In this document: in pieces, positions 13,521 to 27,200 of the stretch
Position numbering within the stretch: the first letter of the stretch is position 1
Layout: every line of letters begins with the position of its first letter
From: Mytilus trossulus
Lineage: Eukaryota; Mollusca; Bivalvia; Mytilida; Mytilidae
DNA: 64,000 nt
Assembly: GCF_036588685.1 (NCBI RefSeq)
Contig: NC_086378.1
Span: 26,203,578 to 26,267,577, forward strand
Direction of reading: 5' to 3'
Translations under genes and position numbers: made by a program
Notes under the pieces: model-generated
Database searches by the model: none
What the model saw: the letters and a program-made list of their open reading frames with translations, nothing else
Told to the model about the DNA's origin: nothing

Positions 13521-13767
13521 AAAACTCCACCAGCAGTGGCATCGAAACGAGTACAAAAAATGTATTACTTACGAACTGTGAAAGTCACGCCATCAAAATT
13601 CAAACTTAATCTGTGTTTTGCTTTTATTATGCATTGTGTATCAGTTTCATAATATTTGATTGAAGCAAACTTAAGTTTGAGAATCGAAACAAACTTTGGG
13701 ACATACGCATAGACTCTATAAAAAGGCTAACAATATACTCAATAATTGAGGAGATGATGTTTATTAA

Positions 13768-14005
13768 CTCATCATAAATACCAGAACTAAGTTAAGTATA
13801 CGCCAGACGCGCGTTTTGTCCACAAAAGACTCATCAGTGACGCTCGAAACCCAAAAAGTTATAAAGGCCAAATATTTTAACAAGCCAATATTTGAAATAA
13901 ATATTTATTTATGTTGTTGAAAAAAAGGCCAAATAAAGTACGAATTTGAAGAGCATTGAGGACCAACATTCCTAAAAGTTTTGCCAAATACAGCTAAGGT
14001 TGTGT
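13768..14005 (+). repeat. Dispersed repeat R1
   Basis: TACGCCAGACGCGCGTTTTG and ACTCATCAGTGACGCTCG, then the GGCCAAATAAAGTACGAA block and CCAAATACAGCTAAGG. A short insertion separates two copies of GGCCAAAT. A partial third copy lies at 14,290-14,380. Confidence 0.8.
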
Positions 14006-14145
14006 ATGCAAATGATAAAAATACTACTATCAAAACAAAAGTGAATATTAGTTTTACAAAGAAAATTATCTATAAAATACCTAGTTAAAGTAGACATTTT
14101 TAATGCGATGAATAAGAAAGCAGGATTTACTAAACTGAATTATAA

Positions 14146-14146
<1 letters not shown>

Positions 14147-14198
<52 letters not shown>
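14147..14198 (+). repeat. (TC)n microsatellite
   Basis: About 24 uninterrupted TC dinucleotides, just downstream of the 3' end of the right LRR gene. Confidence 0.95.
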
Positions 14199-14199
<1 letters not shown>

Positions 14200-14489
14200 A
14201 ATATTAGTAAATTGAATAATTATATATTGCTATTATATTTGTATATATATTATAATGTAAATTTGAGGTTAAAAATAAGTATAGATAATATATAAAACAG
14301 CAAAACAAAGTACGAAATTGAGAGCATTAAGGACACAATATTCCGAAAGATTAAACAAGAACAAGCTACAGGTAAACAAACTACCAGTCTTTGATAAAAA
14401 CACGTTTACAAATACTTTTGAAGCTCACATAGTATGATATCATCAGCTAAACGTCGATGATATTTTATCAAAATCTGTTACAGAATATA

Positions 14490-15221
14490 TCAACATTCAT
14501 TTTCAATTGTAAATCTAGTGTCCGGTGAAGGGTTGTTTGTTTGAACCATAGAATCAATACAAAATCCCTTGTGACAATCAACTTCCAATGTCATGATTTG
14601 TTGCAAACGCGGCGGAATATTCCTGAAGTTTTCAATTGAATTGTCACCATTTAAAGAACTGATGAACTCTATACTGTCGGTTAAACAATTGTCAACCTCT
14701 TCAGGCCCCAATTCCTCTCCCTGAATCAGAAACAATTGAATATAAAACGTCATTTTACCATAAAAGTATTCATTATACCTCTTGAATATATAATTATTAT
14801 GTGCTACTATAAATTTGAATTGTTTATGGATGTAGGAAGATGTGGTATGAGTGCCAATGAGACAACTCTCCATCCAAATAACAATTTATAAAAGTAAACC
14901 ATTATAGGTCAATGTATGGCCTTCAAAACAGAGCCTTGGCTCAACGAACAGCAAGCTATAACGGGCCCCAAAAATTAGTAAAACCATTCAAACGGGAAAC
15001 AAACTACTGGACATTAGATTCCTGTTGATTTATGTTTATATAGTGTTGATTAACGTTTACATTTGTCTGCGGAACTTTTTCTTATCGTATGATGAATAAA
15101 CTTACGTGCCGGATTTGTTTTACTGCAGTCAAGCCTCCCTTTAGTCTTGTTAATACTGCTATAATGATAATGGGAGCAGCGATTCCCAGCAAAACTTTAA
15201 AGATAGTCGTATACATCGGAT
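14490..15221 (-). CDS. Membrane-segment and cytoplasmic-tail exons of LRR paralog 1
   Basis: Exon 15221-15106 (38 codons after the split one) carries the hydrophobic stretch KVLLGIAAPIIIIAVLT, then basic residues (RLKGG), fitting a single-pass helix with the positive side inside. Exon 14720-14490 encodes 76 residues and a TGA. The tail is acidic at its start (GEELGPEEVD) and ends FTIENEC. It has several cysteines and no signalling domain that I can name. Confidence 0.88.
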
Positions 15222-18200
15222 CTGAAATATTCTATTTCATGTAAGTAAGAGTGCAAATGGAAGTATTTTATTTTTAAGACAAATGTATCAAGCAGGTTAA
15301 ACTAACCCGAAAGAAGACTTAAAATAGTATATTAATAACATAGCATTATCATCAACTTACCACGACTGTCAGCTTCGGACATGGTACTCTCTAATATATT
15401 TTTTTTTATAGTGTCACACATTACAAGTTATGGCAAAGATTAGTCAGATGTGGAATAACTGGTAGACTTTTAAATGTCATTAAATCTATGTATAGCAAAT
15501 TTAAAACCTGTGTAAAACTTAATGGAAAATTTTCTAAATTTTTTTAATGTACTGTTGGTCTAAATTATGCAAGGGGAATCCTTATCTCCTCTGTTGTACT
15601 CATTATATGTCAATGATATGGAGAGAGAACTTATTACACAAAATTGTAAATCATATGAACTTAAAATGTTAAATCTGTACTTGTTAATGTACGCTGACGA
15701 TATGGTTTTATTTAGTGAAAGTATTACTGATCTACAAAAGATTATCGATGCTGTAAATGTTTATTCAAATAAGTATGACTTGTACATCAATTCGTCAGTA
15801 ACCAAAATTGTAGTTTTTAGAAACAGAGGGAAAATTAGACCAGAAGAGCAATGGTATATAAATGGAAAGGCTATTGATATGTGTAACGAGTTCATGTATT
15901 TTGGGAATTTTATTTTATTATACTGGTAACTTTGCAAATACTCAAAAGAAACTATCATAACACGGTAAAAAGGATGTGTTTAGTATATTCAATAAAATAC
16001 ATGATGATTATTATAATCCTGAAACTTTGTTGTCATTCTTTGATACTTATGTAGCAAGTATACTGAATTATTGCGCGGAAATATGGGGATTCCATATGGC
16101 ACCAAATATTTAAAAAGTTCATTTGTATTTTTTAAAACGTATTCTTAAAGTTAAAATGAGTGCTGTAACTAATATGGTTTATCCATACCATACATTTGTA
16201 AATATCGTATATCAGCTCATATATTAAGTATAGAAACAGGTAGATATAATAGATATTACTTAAGAAATAATTCCTTCGTGTCATGCTCTATGCTCATTTT
16301 AACATGGGTAGGCATTATATTTGTCGATATTTTATACTGAGCGTTAGCGAACATTGACACGAAGGAATTATTTCGATTCTAATAGGACAAAAACACTATT
16401 TTTATAGGTCGAAGCGTACGAAAATACCGTAAAAATATTTGGCTTTTCCCATTCCCTCCCCGATGAGTCTGTGCATTACATTTCATATTTGATAAGTTTT
16501 AAAACTACCTGCAGGGTAAATATATGTTGTTTTATAAAAAAAATATATAATAAAAGTTTATGTTAGCTGCTTAAATGTATACATTTTAAAGGATAACGAT
16601 GGAAATAACGTTAATATACACTGTAAGTTTGTGCGCATGTGTCAAACATATTTTTTATGCTCATTGTAACACGGCTTTGTTTACAAAGCGTAATAAGGAC
16701 GTCATATTAGAATTAGAATTTGATTGCTGTAAATAATATTTTTGTTTTCACTTGATTTAAGTATTATATCATTCTCCGCTCGTATTTTGTATTTTGTATT
16801 ATGTATTATGTATCATATGTTCTTTCATGCACACCTTATATTTATATTTATTATATATCTCTTGTAAAATTCTTATATTGGTGTAAAATTGTGAATATGT
16901 ATCCTATAAGCTGTATTGCTTTTGGAATTACAAAGTATTAAATATCTTTTTGGCTGCTACAATACAATTAACGTTGACAAAAAGGTAATACCAGAAATAT
17001 TATGATATTACCAGAAAAATATATATTCTTTTTCACAAATCAATTTTCAACCAGTAGTTCTATTAATAGTGATAAATCTTACCTTGTAAAATTGTAGAAA
17101 TTGCTACAAATTCTTCCGTCAGTGCTTGGAGATTAGTGGTATACATTGTTGAAGTCTCTGATCGTGTCTGTCTACCTTGTTTTTCTGTTGAATTAACTGA
17201 ATACGCTTTAACAATTTCTGTCTTTGGATGCTGCTCTAAAGTTTGCATTGTGGGATGTTGAGTACTCTCTGGTCTATCAAATATCATTGTGGCTTCTATA
17301 ATAAAAATAAAATGAACACATGCTTATTATGGTAACACCAGAAAAAATGAATACTCTGGCTATTTTTTTGAAGTAGTTGCATTTTTTTACATTATTATAT
17401 GACCTTACCTTCGAAAACTGTAGAAGTTGCAAAATCTTCCTTAGTCTGTGCTTTGAGATCAATGGTATACATTGTTGGAGTCTCTGATGACGTCTGTTTA
17501 CTTTGTTTCTCTGTTGAGTTAACTGAATATGTTTTCAAACTTTCTGTTGTTAGATGCTGCTCTTCAGTTTGTATTGTTGATGTGTGCAAATTCTCTTCTG
17601 TTTTCATTAACTCACTAGTTTGGTATCTAAAAGGTGATTCTGACGTTTGACTTGTAATTTGATTGGTACTTGTAGTTTCCTGACAAAGACATAGTTGCAT
17701 GGATACATCCGCTGATGCACTGTGAAGTGTTCGCATGTTGTCTAAAACGAATAAATTTATTAGTATTCTGGAATGGAGTATAGGATGAAAAAGTATGAAT
17801 ATCAACTGGAATAGAGCTGATGCCAGAGTTTGATCAAAATATCAATTGACATATTTAAAGTTTAATTGATTTGAAATCGAATACAACGCTATTGAATCCT
17901 AATCCATGAGAGAAGTAAGTCTAAACTTTTATTATGTCTACCCATCCGGGGCACATGCAATTATTCCCGGTTTTATTGTTGCGGTTATTGTTGCTCAGTC
18001 AATAGTTTTCTATGTCGTGTTTGTGTACTGTTATTTTTCTTTTCGTCGTTTTTCGTAAGATCTGCATAAACAAGACACACTAATTACTCTCTGCAATATA
18101 TACGGTGACAACTATTCATAGTTTTTATGACAAAAATCAAAGTATTTATAGGTCATTTATCTGTTTAAGCAATGACACCCTTTATCGTGTAGCCGGCTAT

Positions 18201-21200
18201 AAAAGGCACCCGTCATGAAACATTATTTCCGTACTGCCTAATTTGATTCCGGAAAATATCAATGTTAATGGTAACCTGCTCTGTAATAGGACATCCTGGT
18301 ACTCGTCGGGTAAGAGAATTCAAAAGAAGTAAAATAAAACATATAATCGGGGCAATTTGGGGGGAAGTTTGATTTTTTTAATGATTTTTTTCTGTATGGA
18401 AAACATCAGATTAGTACTTTAAAATTAAGAAAACCGACAGCCTAATGGGGTTAGTGTTGCTTATTCTTTAGTTTCTATGTTGTGTTATGTGTACTATTGT
18501 TTGTCTGTTTGTCAGTTTATATTCGTTTTATGAGTTTGACTGCCCTGTGGTATCTTTCGTCCCTCTTTTATAACAAAACCATTTTCGAAAAACAAATATG
18601 CATACATGAAGCAATGACAACCAATGAACGCTGATGTAAGTTAGCAGTACAGAAAATTTCCTTTTAAATCTTATTTCAACAATAGTCGTTTACCTTCACA
18701 AATAACTTCTATTTTATCAGAAGGCAGAATGGACCCATCTACGCAGGAAAATGAGGCATACAATAAATCGTTCTTTCTTTTCTTTATCCAATTCCATACA
18801 GAGACGGATATACATTTGCAATTAAAGCATTTAAGGCAAAATCTACAAGAAAAAAGAAATTCCGTTATATCTACGTATATATAAAAAAAGAAGATGTGGT
18901 ATGATTGCCAATGAGACAACTATCTACAAAAGACCTAAAATGACACAAACATTAACAATTATAGGTCACCGTACGGCCTACAACAATGAGCAAAGCCCAC
19001 ACCGCATATAGTCAGCTATAAAAGGACCCGATAAGACTACGTAAAACAATTCAAACGCGAAAACTAACGGCCTTATTTATGTAAAAAAATGAACGAAAAA
19101 CAAATATGTAACACATATACAAACGACGACCACTGAATTACAGGCTCCTGACTTTGGACAGGCACATATATAAATAATGTGGCGGGGTTAAACATGTTAG
19201 CGGGATCCCAACCCTCCCCTAACCTGGAACAGTGGTATCACAGTACAACATAAGAACGAACTATAAAAATCAGTTAAAAAAGGCTTAACTCATCAGATAG
19301 ACAAAAAATAAAAGTGGAAGTGGCCATGTATACATGTATTCATATTGTCCAAATGTATACTGATTACTTTATATGTGAGCCAAAATCAAAATGCTAAAAG
19401 AACAAGTATGTTGAAATCGTATGGTATTTTTGTGTTGCCGAAGTGCTGTGTAATTGAATGATTTGATATATCTTATTTCATATTCAGTTGAAAATCCTGA
19501 TTAGTTAGACTGGTTTGAAAAACACGTGCCATTGAAAAATTTCAAAAATATTTTTAGGTAACATAATGTCACCTAAATTACATTTAGTATCTAATGACAC
19601 CATTTATAATGTAATAATAATAGTATTTGGCATTATTTGGGGAAATGAATGTAATTGTAGCTTTTCGATCATTCGAAGAAGAAGATAAATCAAGGTCACA
19701 AACCAAATCTAGGGAATAGTATGGACCCTTAAATGTGTGAGACAGGGGTAGAAAGGGTACCCATCTCGTATTTGAAAATAGAAAAGGGATCATTATTAAC
19801 ATGTTTGGAATAGTTGTCCTATCTGCTATTTACCGATTCAGTTTGTTTCCTCATTGTGACATTTTGAGTTTGGATTCGCAAATCGAGGGGTCCATGCATA
19901 CTATAAGAGAGGCAAAATTTACCAAAGGGACATTCCATCTTATAAATCAACAACACGACAGGAAAAAAATAGAAAATGATAAACAAAACAGATAATAAAA
20001 AAAAAAGAATCAGCAACACAAATACTAAAAAATTGGGATGATCTTAGGAGCTTCGGCAGGATAATCATATCCTGCTCTACATGTGACATCAGTGGTTTTG
20101 CTTATGTAAGTACAAATCTGATGATAATTCTAATTCCGCACGTCACATTGGGGAAAAGAGGACAGGATTTTGGAACTCTTGGTTTAATATCTTCCTTATG
20201 AACATAAATCCTGTATCAAAGAAGTAATGCTAGTTAATGCTAGCCCTGCAATACCGTATCAACTGGGAGATAACTACTCCGCTGCTGGAATGTGACTCCA
20301 TAGAAATAGAAAGTTCACTATTGGGGAGCTTAAACAATCGCTTTTGACATGAATTTTGCTTTAAACGGATCCTTATTGTCAGTTTCTAGATGTAAGTGAA
20401 TATATATGATGCAGACTTAACTGTATGTGTTGTATCCTATATCTCAACTTCGAAAATAGATATATGAAATAGATGTACTTAATCTAGTCACTTTACTTTG
20501 AATTATTTACTGAGAAGACATAATCTATATAGCAGAAAGTTAAAGGATATTTCTAACTTCCTTTCTATCTCCTGTATGAGGTTAGTCTTATATGAATAAA
20601 TGAACAAGTTGACAACAGGAGGAGCACAGTTGAATTCCATGGGAATACCGATTAATTGTTGAAAAATATGTCCTCCTAACGTAGTAAATATGTTCTCAAT
20701 TATAAAGTCAATCAAATTAATAATGCCAGTTTCAGAGATTTTTTGGTTTGGATCAGAGGGATTCTTTACAAAGTATAATTCATCTCTTCCTCAGATCTAT
20801 TATGTTTATCTACGTTGGCCATTTTTTGAAACAAAAGGGACGGAGAGTTGTCTCATTGGCACTCACACCACATCTTCCTATATCTATCTTCTCTTTTAAT
20901 TTGTCTTTTGTTTTTATACTTAGGAATACTTGCGTACAGTATAAAAACGTCAACGGTTTAATACTATTACAAGATAAATGAAAGCAACAGTGACATAACG
21001 CTGTTCAATAATCATAAGTTGATTAAGCGAAAATTAATCCGAGGAAAACACATTTACATTAAAAGGAAAACAACAGAAAAACAGAAACACTATACTGCAA
21101 CAAAAACATTCGCCAAAGTACATAGAAATAGTCTTAGATTGCATTTACTCTAAAAGACCTTTGAGATATTCTAGTAAACCACATATAATTCACTATATAT

Positions 21201-24200
21201 CTAGATAAGATAGTTTTACAAAAAATCTTAAGCTCTGTTTTAATTGCTCTTCAAATTGGTGTAAGATGAATGTAACCCACCGAATTTGACTATTTGCCGG
21301 ATTTGTTATAACATGATCAACATGACGGGTGCCACATGGGGAGCAGATTGGCTCACCCTTCCGGAGCACCTGAGATCACCCCATTTTTGGTTGGGTTTAT
21401 GTTGCTTATTCTTTACTTTTTTTATGTTGTGTCATGTGTACTATTGTGTGTCTATTGTCCTTTTCGTTTTTAGCAATCGTCCCTCTTAGAAAGATTCATC
21501 AGGAGACGCTTAGCCTGTCGACATTCTGGTTTATTTGTTTACCTCAGTCTATGTCTGCTGCTTTGAAAGTTTACATCGGTAAACCACCGTTGGTTGTACT
21601 TTACCTATACATTGTTGTGGAATATTTAAGAAAAGTTTAAAAGAAAAAAACGTAAATGTAGTTATTCCTGGGAGCAAATAAAAGATGTCCTTAAAATGGC
21701 GACAATTTGACGTTTACTTTAATACATTCTGTGAAGCACATAGATACTTACACGTGTGAAAGTGTGTCAACTGGCTTTTCCGCAATATTTGATTAAATTC
21801 TTTTAGGATTTCTCTAGGTTAACTATGGACCAAATCAGTTTTAATTTTTTAAGTGTCGAATGTAGCACACTCTACTTACAGTTGTATTCTCTCAATGTTT
21901 TTGTTGTTGTCAAATAGATCAGCAGAAATGAAGACGATGAGATTACCCTGAAAATTCCTGTGATGGAAGAAAACAATTAAAAAGATTATAACTAGAGGTG
22001 AGAATGGAAACGGAGAATGTTTTAAAGAGGCAACAATGTGACCAAAGATCAGAACACAGCCCAATGCCAAAGTTGGGTTTTCAAGACGGAGCTAGAAAAT
22101 CCTGTACCCGGAGACTGTATTTACCTGACCCCTTAACAATTTTTAAAATAATCCATCAAATCGAGCGCCACACTTATATAAACTCCGAAACATGCAAAAA
22201 AAAAATCAACATAAGAAAATGCCTATTCAAAGTCACGATATGACAGTTGTTATCCATTCGTTTGAGCTTTTGATTTTGGTATTCGATAACGGAATTTCCG
22301 TTTTTAATATCCTTGGAGATCAGGTTTGTTTTGTGATTTTACTTGTTTTGGGAAATACATATTCTGACTTTAAAGCTAGATACATACACTTTGGATAAGT
22401 CACGATTGTTTCTAAAAACTTCACTTGGTAAACTGCTGATCAAATTGTCTCTGATATTTCTGAAACTCAGAAATGTTAAATGTTGATACATATGCATAGT
22501 GTAAAAATAAATAAAAACTACAATGTGGAAATGTCATCTTGTCATATCTTGTCATAAATTATGTATTTAGACATCAGATTGTTTATTAAATAAAATATTG
22601 GGATATGTATAAAAGTGACTTTCAACCACAGAAATGAAGTGGATGTGAGCAATTATAGACTACCGTACGACCTTCGACAATGAGATGAAAGCTCATAGTG
22701 TATTGTCGGCTATGGGTATAATAAAAATCCAGGCATGAACAATGTGAAACAATCTAAACGTGAAAACTAATGGCTTAATTTATACCAAAACATTTTAGAT
22801 AAAAAAAAAACAAATTTGACAGGCATTATTTAACGAAAACCACTAAACTACAGGCTCATGAATTTGAATAATCACATACAGAATGTGTTTGGTTAATATG
22901 TTTAAAAGAGTTCAACCCTCCCTTGACTTGGAGTAGTGGTTTAGACTACAATAGATTTTTGTAACTTTGTTTATATTAGAGACCCTGTAAAGTATCTTTT
23001 TCTTGTTAATCATGTTTCGGCTGATTAGGCGGACTCATTTGCGAATATAAACAGTGTTATGTATGAGAATATTCTTATTACAATTAAATGTGTAATTGAT
23101 TTACTTACAGTTCAGTCAGGGCAGTGTTTTTTGCAAAGAGATTGGTAGGCAAAATCGTCAATTTATTCCAACCAAGTTTTCTAGATGTGGTAAAATAATT
23201 ATATAAATGTAATATGTATATATAAACGAGTCTAAATTGAAAACTACGTTCAAGCCTATGATTGCCTTGGATAAAAAAAAGAAATTTTCATACGTGTGCA
23301 TATAAAACAAATTACGTTGCAGAAGGGTCTAAAAACAGCACAAACAACATTTTCCAATAGACCAAAAAAGTGAAAAGTATATTTAAACAAAATGCATTTG
23401 ACTAACAGTTCAAACAACTGATGTTCTTTCACCCTGCTAACTGCTGACCTGTAATTATACCATGTTCATGCATTATATATCATGTACTGTATTATTGAAA
23501 TCTTAATTAACTGAACGATTATTATGGTATATTTCTTCATTTTAAAGGTCGTACCTTTAAACGATTTTCTATTTTCTAACTGATTTCAGCCAATTTTATT
23601 AATAAATGCAATTTTCCTCTGATAACGATATTTGCCAGTTTTAGATTTGTATATTATAAATGAATTTTCGAGATTTTTGCATTAGCACACTGTTTTTGCC
23701 TCAGTTTTAGTGCAAAATCAACTGAACATATTAAAAATACCAAGTATAACAAAATCAGCCATATGTATTGTTGTCAACTGTCTTTGTTGGTGTTGTATCG
23801 TTGACCCCGCACGTCCAAGCACTCATTTGAAAACACGAATTGCATAATAGATTTCAAAACCTTGCTTGTCTTTCTATAACTATGTAAAATGTTAAGTTAT
23901 CAAAAAAGAAAAAAAAGATTTCATTCGTCGTGTTATATCATGATACTTACAGCGATTCCAATGCAATATTTTTTGAGAACACATCAATTGGTAAATCGGT
24001 TAACGTATTGTACTCTAAATTTCTGAAATAAAATGAATTAGCACATTTAAGTTATTTATAACAGAGGTTAGGTCTGTACATACTTTTAATTAGATTGACA
24101 GGGTTACACTAAAAATCAAACATAACATCATCGGGTCGCCCTCTGGAACATAGTGTTTTCAAATGTATCGCCTGAAACATTTTATCCTACGTTTTTCAAA

Positions 24201-27200
24201 TGTATCTCTTATCTTATTCTTTAAGGGTAAAATTTTGGAAATTTAGCTAGATCATCGTCATATCTATGCACTTTGATTTGATCAGCAGCAACTAATTTTT
24301 GCACAAAGTGTTAACTGCATTTAATACGCCAGATGCGTAAATAGATTATGATCAGAGGCGGATCAATAGTTTGGGAAAATGTTGATAAGTGCGCATAGTG
24401 TAAAACTATTTGTTTACGATTTTATGCGAAGAAAAAAAAACCCGGAGAGGTAAACACTCATAGCCGCCTAAATCCGATTCTTAATTATTGGATCACACTA
24501 TAAAGCACACAAATGACCAGTGTAAAGCAATTCAAATAAGAAACCGACAATTTAATGTATATAAAAACGAGAAACGAAAAACACCTTTGAACCACACCAA
24601 TAAATGTATGTTTAAACAGATTTTGAAAGGGGTTTCATTTTGCACATCAGCGTTTCGCATTTTCTATAAATATATTTATGAATTGGTCTGCATAGCAAGT
24701 ATTAAACTGAAAAGTATTGAAATAAAATAAAAGTAGGAATGGATATCAGATTAATCTAACCTGAAAATTGACATATGTTATAAGAATCGCAAGGTTTTGT
24801 ATTTCAAAGTGTACATTCCTGTGTTCTGAAGACAGAGGTTAATAACAAGTAAACGCATTATAGTTCATAAATAAAAAATAAATATATATGACACCCTCAC
24901 ATCAAATCACAAAACTTCGATGTTAACATTAACCATCTTACTTGGATACACGAAAGACCAACATAATGCAGTAAATTGAATTAAAATTGAGTATGGAAAT
25001 GGGAAATGTGTCAAAAAGACAACAACCCAACCATAGAAAAAAACAACAGCAGAAGGTCACCAACAGGTCTTCAATGTAGCGAGAAATTCCCGCACCCGAA
25101 ATTCTTTCCTTTAGGCTTTTCATGGTACTTAAATTTAATGGAATGCAATATCGCAGTCATACAAAACATTCGTCTTTTTTGATTCCTCAAATGATGCACA
25201 GCAAACAAATGCTTTACCAAATACGTTACAATGAAGAAAGTAGAAGATTGTTTAGCTAAAATGTCCGTATATCATGGTTTTGACATAATCAAATTGCTGA
25301 CTTTGTCCTCGCAATCATTATTTTCCATTTTATACTTACAAATATCTCAAAGCTAAGTTGTTCGAAAAGACATCTTGCGGTAACTCGATTAAAGTGTTGT
25401 CATATATATTTCTGAAAGTAGTAAATACGTCTAATTCAAATAAAAAGATATATGTTCAATGTGTATTTGTAACTTATGTATTAACCAAAAATAGAAGGGA
25501 TTGAAACTTAACATCACAATTACTATGATTTTTGACTGTTTGAAGTTGGTGGTTCATTTTACAATATGTTTTTATGTTTAATTTGGCAATGCCTGAATAT
25601 TAATAAAAGCAATTCAATCATCTTATGATGGTTTTTGTTTATCTAAAAGTGAATGGATGAAGGCGATACAAGAAAATTATAAATAAAGGCAACAGTAGTA
25701 TACCGCTGTTCAAAACTCATAAATCCATGGACAAAAAACAAAATCGGGGCAACAAACCAAAACTGAGGGAAACGCATTAAATATAAGAGGAGAACAACGA
25801 CACAACACCGAAACGCAACAGCACACAGAAACGGACCAAGCAACAGACAATACACCACGAGAATAACAAATATAACATCAAAACCAAATACATGAATATG
25901 GGATAGACAAGTACCGTGCCACGTCTTATCTCAAAAATAAGAGAAAACAGAAACGAACAATTATATTATAACAATGGCCATCTTCCTGACTTAGTACAGG
26001 ACACTTTTAAAGGGGAATAAAAGTGGTGGGTTGAACCTGGTTTTAAGGCATGCCAAACCTCGCACTTTAATGGCATAGTTAAATATAACATTGAAATGAA
26101 ACAAAAAATTACAGGACTACAATACAAATAAAAAGCAGAACATATTAGACAAAGAAAAGCATGATTAATAGATAACAAAAAGCATCAGGTTTAAAATTCA
26201 ATACGCCAAAAACGCGTCTAGTCCACACGAGACTCACCAGTGACGAAAAAAATACAAAATTGTACAGCACTGAAGATCAAAAGTTGAAAAGGTTTTGCCA
26301 AATACGGCATTGTTTGTATGCCCAGGATAAGAACATTTATATTATATAAAACAATTCACACTATTGCAAACAGTAAATTTTAACAAATGAATATGAAAGA
26401 GATATACATAATGAAACTGAAGTAAAAACTAATTACAGAAAACTAAACCCGAATACATAACGCCCAGATATACAAGATCGAAAGTGAAAAAAGTACAAAG
26501 TTGTACAGCACTGAAGATCAAAAGTTGAAAAGGTTTTGCTAAATACGGCATTGTATTATGCCCGGGATAAGAACACTATTATATAGAACGATTCATGCTA
26601 TTGCAAACAGTAAATTTTAACAAATGAATGTGAAAGATATATTCATAATGAAACTAAAGTATTAACTTATTACAGAAAACTAAACCCGAATACATGATGC
26701 CAAGTTCAATACAGCATAGAAACACCAGAATCAGTCCAGGCGTTAACGCAATTAAAAAAATGACGTCACATACGATGGCGAAAAGGCAAACGTTATGCTA
26801 CATTTGAATTTATAAAATTTAGAAACAGCATGACGTCACACATGAATCCTGGTACTTTTGATAACTATGAAAAACTATAATTTAAAAGTGAGCTAGAATT
26901 AGGATTGCTTTAAGATTGTATTAAAACTAAATACTGATAATTCATTAAAACAAAATGCATATTGCAATACTTATTAATAGCAATTACCTGTAATATATAT
27001 ATATGTCCAGTTTGTTATGAATCCAACTTCAAACGTAATTAATCGTACAAAATTAAATATAAATAATAAAGGCGGTGATTAATTTTTCTATCCGTAACAC
27101 CTAAATATAATAAAAAGAAATCAACACATTTGACAAAATGAGAAGATGAGAATTACAAATATAACATAAAACATATAAACTAAATACATGAATTTTGGAT

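Larger units (their letters stand above)
7953..14489. other. Intergenic region between the two LRR genes
   Basis: No coding exon was recognised on either strand. About 7,950-9,400 is a diverged copy of 32,390-33,900, the upstream flank of the other LRR gene; both share blocks such as GAGTGTCATATCCCATAAA and ACAGCTATATTCTATATCA. The rest holds R1, R2, R3 and R4 copies, diverged 130-bp units (12,895 and 13,556) and a (TC)n tract. The open frame near 9508-9714 has no recognisable domain. It lies between inverted blocks (CCAGTCTGCTAA at 9625, AGCAGACTGG at 9703). Confidence 0.6.

Noticed and set aside
17399-17650. Plus-strand open frame opposite the stalk exon
   Set aside because: It is the antisense shadow of the spliced, in-phase minus-strand stalk exon at 17741-17409.
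21948-21957. TTTTCAG acceptor as the start of the last LRR exon
   Set aside because: It gives a 68-bp exon out of phase. The ACAG ten bases upstream gives an in-phase 78-bp exon with a full LRR.
25643-26178. Minus-strand frames rich in Leu, Phe and Cys (also at 31207-31751)
   Set aside because: Both are translations of the R4 dispersed repeat. The same peptides appear because the DNA copies are nearly identical, not because of a gene family.
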